A DNA stretch of 46,531 bases. Origin: Acetobacter fabarum. GTDB lineage: Bacteria; Pseudomonadota; Alphaproteobacteria; Acetobacterales; Acetobacteraceae. This document shows positions 43,084 to 46,531 of the stretch, piece after piece. The stretch spans positions 1 through 46,531 of the forward strand of contig NZ_WOTG01000015.1 in assembly GCF_011516925.1 (NCBI RefSeq), given 5' to 3'. A program made the position numbers and the translations under genes. Each line of letters starts with the position of its first letter. Position 1 is the stretch's first letter. The notes beneath the pieces were generated by a model that did not search any database, was not told the origin of the DNA, and saw only the letters and a program-made list of their open reading frames with translations.

Positions 43084-43389
43084 TCAGAAACCAGTTAAAA
43101 GCAGATCAATAGCCTGGGCGATTTCATCCTGATAAAGAGACAATGTAGTCACGACTTTCTTCAGATCACGTTCAGGCACAGCAGCCATAAACTGTGTCAT
43201 CATAACGAACGACTGGTCATCGATTACGAAAACCGGATTCAGTCTCTTTGCCGGCCTGGGTGCCACTTTCTGTGATAAAAGTGGCACCACGATGCGGGTG
43301 CCCAACTCGTCAAGCAGGTCTGCCTGCACATCTAAAACGAAACGCGCTTCACCTCGTCCGGCCAAACGATATACATCAAAACGGGCCAT
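43084..43389 (-). CDS. ccdB: CcdB-type toxin
   Basis: 101 residues; ATG at 43389 directly after the ccdA stop. CcdB features: MARFDVYRLAGRG, FVLDVQADLLDELGTRIVVPL, RLNPVFVIDDQSFVMMTQFMAAVP. CcdB poisons DNA gyrase. The C-terminus ends TGF rather than the WGI of F-plasmid CcdB, whose Trp contacts GyrA, so target affinity may differ. Toxin of a CcdAB plasmid-stability pair. Confidence 0.88.
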   Translation of the reverse strand: MARFDVYRLAGRGEARFVLDVQADLLDELGTRIVVPLLSQKVAPRPAKRLNPVFVIDDQSFVMMTQFMAAVPERDLKKVVTTLSLYQDEIAQAIDLLLTGF

Positions 43390-43635
43390 TCAGAAGTTCC
43401 GATAATCCGCGAGAGGAAGACCATTCTCTTCGACATACTGTCGGGATGCTTCAAGGGAGGAGCGATTTTCTGCGAGCCATTGTTGAGCACGGATTGAAGC
43501 GATCGCTGACTTCAACCCCTGTTCGCAGGCCTGCGATATGTTGAGATCAAGCGATTTGGCTTCTTCGAGTAACTGAACCGGTAACGTCACATTAGTCGGA
43601 CGACGTGATGGGCTGGTGGAATGCAGGCGAACCAT
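43390..43635 (-). CDS. ccdA: CcdA-type antitoxin
   Basis: 81 residues; ATG at 43635. The ribbon-helix-helix N-terminus (RRPTNVTLPVQLLEEAKSLDLNISQACEQGLKSAI) is followed by the CcdA toxin-binding tail (WLAENRSSLEASRQYVEENGLPLADYRNF), which is diagnostic. It is first in the operon, with ccdB starting at the next base. A perfect palindrome lies upstream. Confidence 0.92.
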   Translation of the reverse strand: MVRLHSTSPSRRPTNVTLPVQLLEEAKSLDLNISQACEQGLKSAIASIRAQQWLAENRSSLEASRQYVEENGLPLADYRNF

Positions 43636-43677
43636 AGCTTTACTCCATGTCCTGGAAACCGGAGCTTAGCACATGCG

Positions 43678-43699
43678 TATGCACATTTCCATGTGCATA
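43678..43699. promoter_or_regulatory. ccd operator palindrome
   Basis: TATGCACA-TTTCCA-TGTGCATA, perfect 8-bp arms, 43 bases upstream of ccdA. This is the expected site for CcdA/CcdB autorepression. Confidence 0.65.
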
Positions 43700-43811
43700 T
43701 TATCATCCCGATATATGGCCGCTTTCCGAAAACTCAAGCAATTCCTCTTACGTCTGACATAAGGGCGTAAGCAGACATAACCGAAAGATAAAAAGACAGG
43801 AACGGCTGCCA

Positions 43812-43883
43812 CAGCTTGGGCGGGCGCGCAAGCGCCAGGCGTTGCGCGCCTGACGGCGCGGCCTTGCCCGCCCGCCCAAGCTG
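43812..43883. repeat. long GC-rich inverted repeat upstream of the ParB-like gene
   Basis: CAGCTTGGGCGGGC (43812-43825) pairs with GCCCGCCCAAGCTG (43870-43883). The interior contains GCGCAA/TTGCGC and GCGCC/GGCGC stems. It lies about 90 bases before the ParB-like start. A comparable structure lies before the zinc-ribbon gene at 46112. Confidence 0.75.
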
Positions 43884-43976
43884 CGACCGCGCGGAAAATA
43901 TCAGGAGATTGAAAAAAGAGCAGATCAGCTCAGACGCAATCGCCTGCCAGTTTTCCCCATGATCAGGAGCCTCTCC

Positions 43977-45944
43977 ATGGAACTGCGCGTCGTCGATCCG
44001 AAAACCCTTCTCGACAATCCCCAAAACCCCCGCACCTCAGCCCCCAATGTCGAGGCCGACCGACGCCTTGCCCATAATATCAAGGTGGTGGGGCTTCTGC
44101 ATGCCCCGTTGGTGCGCGAACTGCCCGACGGCCAGTTGATGATCGTGGCAGGCCATCGCCGCCGTCGCGCTTGTGTCCTCGCGAAAATGCGTGAAATGCA
44201 CGTTATTGTTACGTCTGCCGACGAAAAACTGGATGGTCTGGCGGCCGGCTCCGAAAACATCATCCGCGAAGCAATGACCCAGAGCGAACAATGGCGCTTT
44301 GTCGATAAGGCCCGCCGCGATAAATCGCATACAGACGCACAGATTGCCCGCGCGCTGATGGTTACACCAGCCTATCTGAAACGGCTGTCGCTTCTGGCGG
44401 GTCTGCACGAACCGATCCTGCACGCGATCGACATGGGCCGTGGTCCGGACTTCAACGACCTGAAGGTGATCGCCGCCGCTCCAGTGGAAGAGCAGCGCGC
44501 GGCATGGGCAGAAATGTTTGAGGATATGGTCGAGGACGATGCTGACCCGGCCGAGTATCGTCTGAATGCCGAAGACCCCGAGGACGTTGTGCCCTGGCGT
44601 GATCTTGCCCGGTTCCTGAAACAGACGCGCTATATGGCGGTGGATGCCCGCTTTGATGAGGCCATGGCCAAAGCCTGTGGCGTGGTCTGGACCGAAGACC
44701 TGTTTGCCGAGGGTGGGAAGGATAACCGCTTTACCGAGGATGGTTCAGCTTATGCCGCAGCACAGGAACAGTGGCTTGCCGACTGTCTGCCCGAGGGTGG
44801 GGTCAGGATGGAGACCGGCGAGTACGGGCAGGCGGCCGCGCCAGATGGCTATAAACGGGTGTTGAACTGGATGACGGCAGAGGAAACCGATGTGATGGGG
44901 TATTTCCTCAACCCCAACACCCTGAAGATCGACGAAATCCCGTTGCGGCCGCAGGCGCTGGAAGAACAGGAAGGGACTGTGCCCCCGCGCAGCATTGTGC
45001 CTGCTAGCGTTGTGGCTCCCAAAGAGCGTGCGGCCATTTCTGGCACAGGCCTGACCATGCTGGGTCTGATCCGCACACAGGCGTTGCATGCGGCACTTGA
45101 TGCGGTTGCTCAGGACGTAGACCCGTGGGATCTGGTTGCGGCCCTGCTGCTCGCCCTTGGGGGGCAGAATGTCAAAGTGCATACCCCTGAACAAGAACAT
45201 TATGGTCAGATGACCCGGCGGGAGACCGCCCTGGCCACGCTCTTTCCCGAAGGTGTGTTGATCCGCGAGCCTGCACTCCTACGACAGGAAGCGGTGGCCG
45301 TGCTCAAGAACGTCGCAAACTGCACGATCAGCCAGCACAGCGGCAGTGGTCTAACGGCCCAGCTCATGGGGCTGCTGTTCGACGCCGATGCGCAGATGCC
45401 CAATATGGCGTTCGACGACTTCCTCAAATGCTTCAGCAAACCTGCCATCATGGAGGCAGGCAAGGCACTGAAACTCCTGCCTCGCAACACCGGCAAGGAG
45501 ATGCGGACTGCCATCATGGCGCATGTGGGAGCGGACGGTCGTTGGGTGCCCGAACAGGCAGGGTTCGGTCCTGCGATCGATGAGTGGAAAGCGGAACTGA
45601 CCGCTATGGTGCGTAACGCTGAAAGGCTGGCCTCTCTGAGAGGTGGTCATGAGGCCGACGATGAGGAAGAGGGTGAATTTGATCACCTGCTTACCGTTGA
45701 AGAAGAACTGTACGAAACTGGTCAGGAAGGGCCGGACGAGGCTGAAACAACGCCGAGAGAAACCGCTGACGCATGCGAGGCCGATGACCCAGAAGAACGG
45801 GAAGAAGACTCAGCTGAGGTGAAAGACGCCCTGCTTGAACAGGCAGGCAGGGTTCTGGTGCCCGATGATGCCGACCCTGACGCGCGGGCCGCGGTCAAAG
45901 CCCATCTGGATAGTCACCTTGAGGTGGTGCGGATCGCCGCCTGA
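43977..45944 (+). CDS. orphan ParB/Srx-domain protein
   Basis: 655 residues from the ATG at 43977, with AGGAG 7 bases upstream; an ATG at 43959 lacks a ribosome site. ParB N-terminal domain: LRVVDPKTLLDNPQNPR, NIKVVGLLHAPLVRELPDGQL, AGHRRRRAC (canonical GERRxRA), and an HTH (HTDAQIARALMVTPAYLKRLSLLAGL). The remaining 450 residues are unfamiliar and end in a very acidic tail (EADDEEEGEFD, DDPEEREEDSAEV). It is much longer than the real ParB at 30361 and has no ParA, so partition is unlikely. Such proteins accompany DarB-like genes on Acetobacteraceae plasmids. Confidence 0.8.
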   Translation: MELRVVDPKTLLDNPQNPRTSAPNVEADRRLAHNIKVVGLLHAPLVRELPDGQLMIVAGHRRRRACVLAKMREMHVIVTSADEKLDGLAAGSENIIREAMTQSEQWRFVDKARRDKSHTDAQIARALMVTPAYLKRLSLLAGLHEPILHAIDMGRGPDFNDLKVIAAAPVEEQRAAWAEMFEDMVEDDADPAEYRLNAEDPEDVVPWRDLARFLKQTRYMAVDARFDEAMAKACGVVWTEDLFAEGGKDNRFTEDGSAYAAAQEQWLADCLPEGGVRMETGEYGQAAAPDGYKRVLNWMTAEETDVMGYFLNPNTLKIDEIPLRPQALEEQEGTVPPRSIVPASVVAPKERAAISGTGLTMLGLIRTQALHAALDAVAQDVDPWDLVAALLLALGGQNVKVHTPEQEHYGQMTRRETALATLFPEGVLIREPALLRQEAVAVLKNVANCTISQHSGSGLTAQLMGLLFDADAQMPNMAFDDFLKCFSKPAIMEAGKALKLLPRNTGKEMRTAIMAHVGADGRWVPEQAGFGPAIDEWKAELTAMVRNAERLASLRGGHEADDEEEGEFDHLLTVEEELYETGQEGPDEAETTPRETADACEADDPEEREEDSAEVKDALLEQAGRVLVPDDADPDARAAVKAHLDSHLEVVRIAA

Positions 45945-45992
45945 CGGCGGTCGGCTTCAGACCAAAACTCAAAAACACAGACGAACAGCGCG

Positions 45993-46083
45993 CCTGCCAG
46001 AACGGGGCCGCGCGTTCAAACGGTGGGGCTTCGCGCCCGGCGCTGCGCGCCGCGTTTGAGCGCGTGTCCGCCGTCCCGGCAGG
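45993..46083. repeat. nested GC-rich inverted repeats upstream of the zinc-ribbon gene
   Basis: CGCGTTCAAACG (46011-46022) and CGTTTGAGCGCG (46053-46064) pair at 11 of 12 positions, inside an outer CCTGCC/GGCAGG pair (45993-45998 with 46078-46083). The centre GGCGCTGCGCGCC resembles the centre of the structure at 43812-43883. Confidence 0.65.
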
Positions 46084-46111
46084 CAGCAGGTATTCAGAAA
46101 AGGAGAATGCC

Positions 46112-46480
46112 ATGCGTCCGATTACCTTCCTGCCTCCTGCGCACAAATTGCAGGCTCCGTCACGCTGGGCCTGTGTCGATGCTTCCGTAACGTGCCGGCG
46201 CTGCCATCACGAATGGCCTGATGGTGATCCGGCCTACCAGATGGCGTGTCGCGGCTGCGGGGCGCCTGTGGGCCAACCCTGCTGCCGTCCAGAAGGCGGG
46301 AACGAGCGTGTGTGCTTCCAGCGTGATCAGGATGCGCGCAGGGCAGGGGTGCTGATCCCCTGTGAAGGGCTGAGCTGGGATGGTCGCCACGACAAGCCCC
46401 TGAAGCTTTCTCTGAGCCGCACACTCCACGCTCGCGCGGTGCTGAGTGGTGCGCCTCCAGCCCGCCGTTTTGCTGCCTAA
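46112..46480 (+). CDS. zinc-ribbon-like small protein
   Basis: 122 residues from the ATG at 46112, with AAAAGGAG 8 bases upstream; the frame opens earlier at 46064. Cysteine pairs CRRCHHEW, CRGCGAPVGQPCCR and a later C suggest one or two zinc-binding knuckles. The C-terminus is basic and Leu/Arg-rich. No known family beyond a zinc-ribbon look. It follows the ParB-like gene on the same strand. Confidence 0.6.
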   Translation: MRPITFLPPAHKLQAPSRWACVDASVTCRRCHHEWPDGDPAYQMACRGCGAPVGQPCCRPEGGNERVCFQRDQDARRAGVLIPCEGLSWDGRHDKPLKLSLSRTLHARAVLSGAPPARRFAA

Positions 46481-46531
46481 GCCAATGCAGGGAGGCACAA
46501 CCGCCTGCCTGCAATCAGAAAAAACAGAATA

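Overview
The window reads as part of a large plasmid from an alphaproteobacterium, most likely an acetic acid bacterium (Acetobacteraceae: Komagataeibacter, Gluconacetobacter or Acetobacter type). This is inferred from gene content: a RepC-type initiator, an iteron RepA replicon, ParA/ParB/parS, an imuA-imuB-dnaE2 cassette with an alphaproteobacterial GTTC-N7-GTTC SOS box, a MucR regulator, and a DarB-like methylase-helicase beside an orphan ParB-like protein. GC-rich backbone genes alternate with AT-rich accessory islands. No rRNA, tRNA or CRISPR array was seen.

Layout. 1-3.95 kb: RepC replicon with a probable antisense RNA in its leader, small unknown genes and a MucR regulator. 3.95-9.6 kb (minus strand): the SOS mutasome imuA-imuB-small ORF-dnaE2 behind a LexA box. 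9.8-11 kb: Fic toxin with a VbhA-like antitoxin. 11-12.5 kb (minus): an unknown protein, a BamE-like lipoprotein and a small ORF. 12.5-16.9 kb: an AT-rich patchwork of small genes, a VapBC pair, a frameshifted gene, and four gene junctions that share the start motif ATGACTGA. 16.9-18.6 kb (minus): RelBE followed by a DUF1612/HTH gene. 18.7-22.7 kb: a glutathione-dependent formaldehyde module (frmR, frmA, a VOC protein, fghA) bracketed by related inverted repeats.

23-26.2 kb: candidate defence genes. These are a DUF262-AlbA/Schlafen-like fusion and a two-gene unit with a PD-(D/E)XK protein. 26.4-27.9 kb: a tyrosine recombinase. 27.9-31.3 kb: a second replicon (iterons, RepA, ParA, ParB, three parS palindromes). 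31.6-37.8 kb: a 1709-residue DarB-like methylase-helicase and a PAPS-reductase-like ATP-PPi hydrolase. 37.8-43.7 kb: a second accessory island. It holds a 44-bp palindrome, an HTH protein, a YiiX-like papain-fold protein, a Cys/His protein, an IS3-family remnant, a HEPN-like protein and CcdAB. 43.8-46.5 kb: an orphan ParB-like protein and a zinc-ribbon protein, each behind a long GC-rich inverted repeat.

Together: the two initiators and ParABS replicate and segregate the plasmid. Four toxin-antitoxin loci (Fic/VbhA-like, VapBC, RelBE, CcdAB) stabilise it. The mutasome and formaldehyde genes are host-benefit cargo. The most promising candidates for an undescribed system are the DUF262-AlbA fusion with its neighbours, the HTH plus papain-like pair behind the palindrome, and the repeated ATGACTGA junctions.
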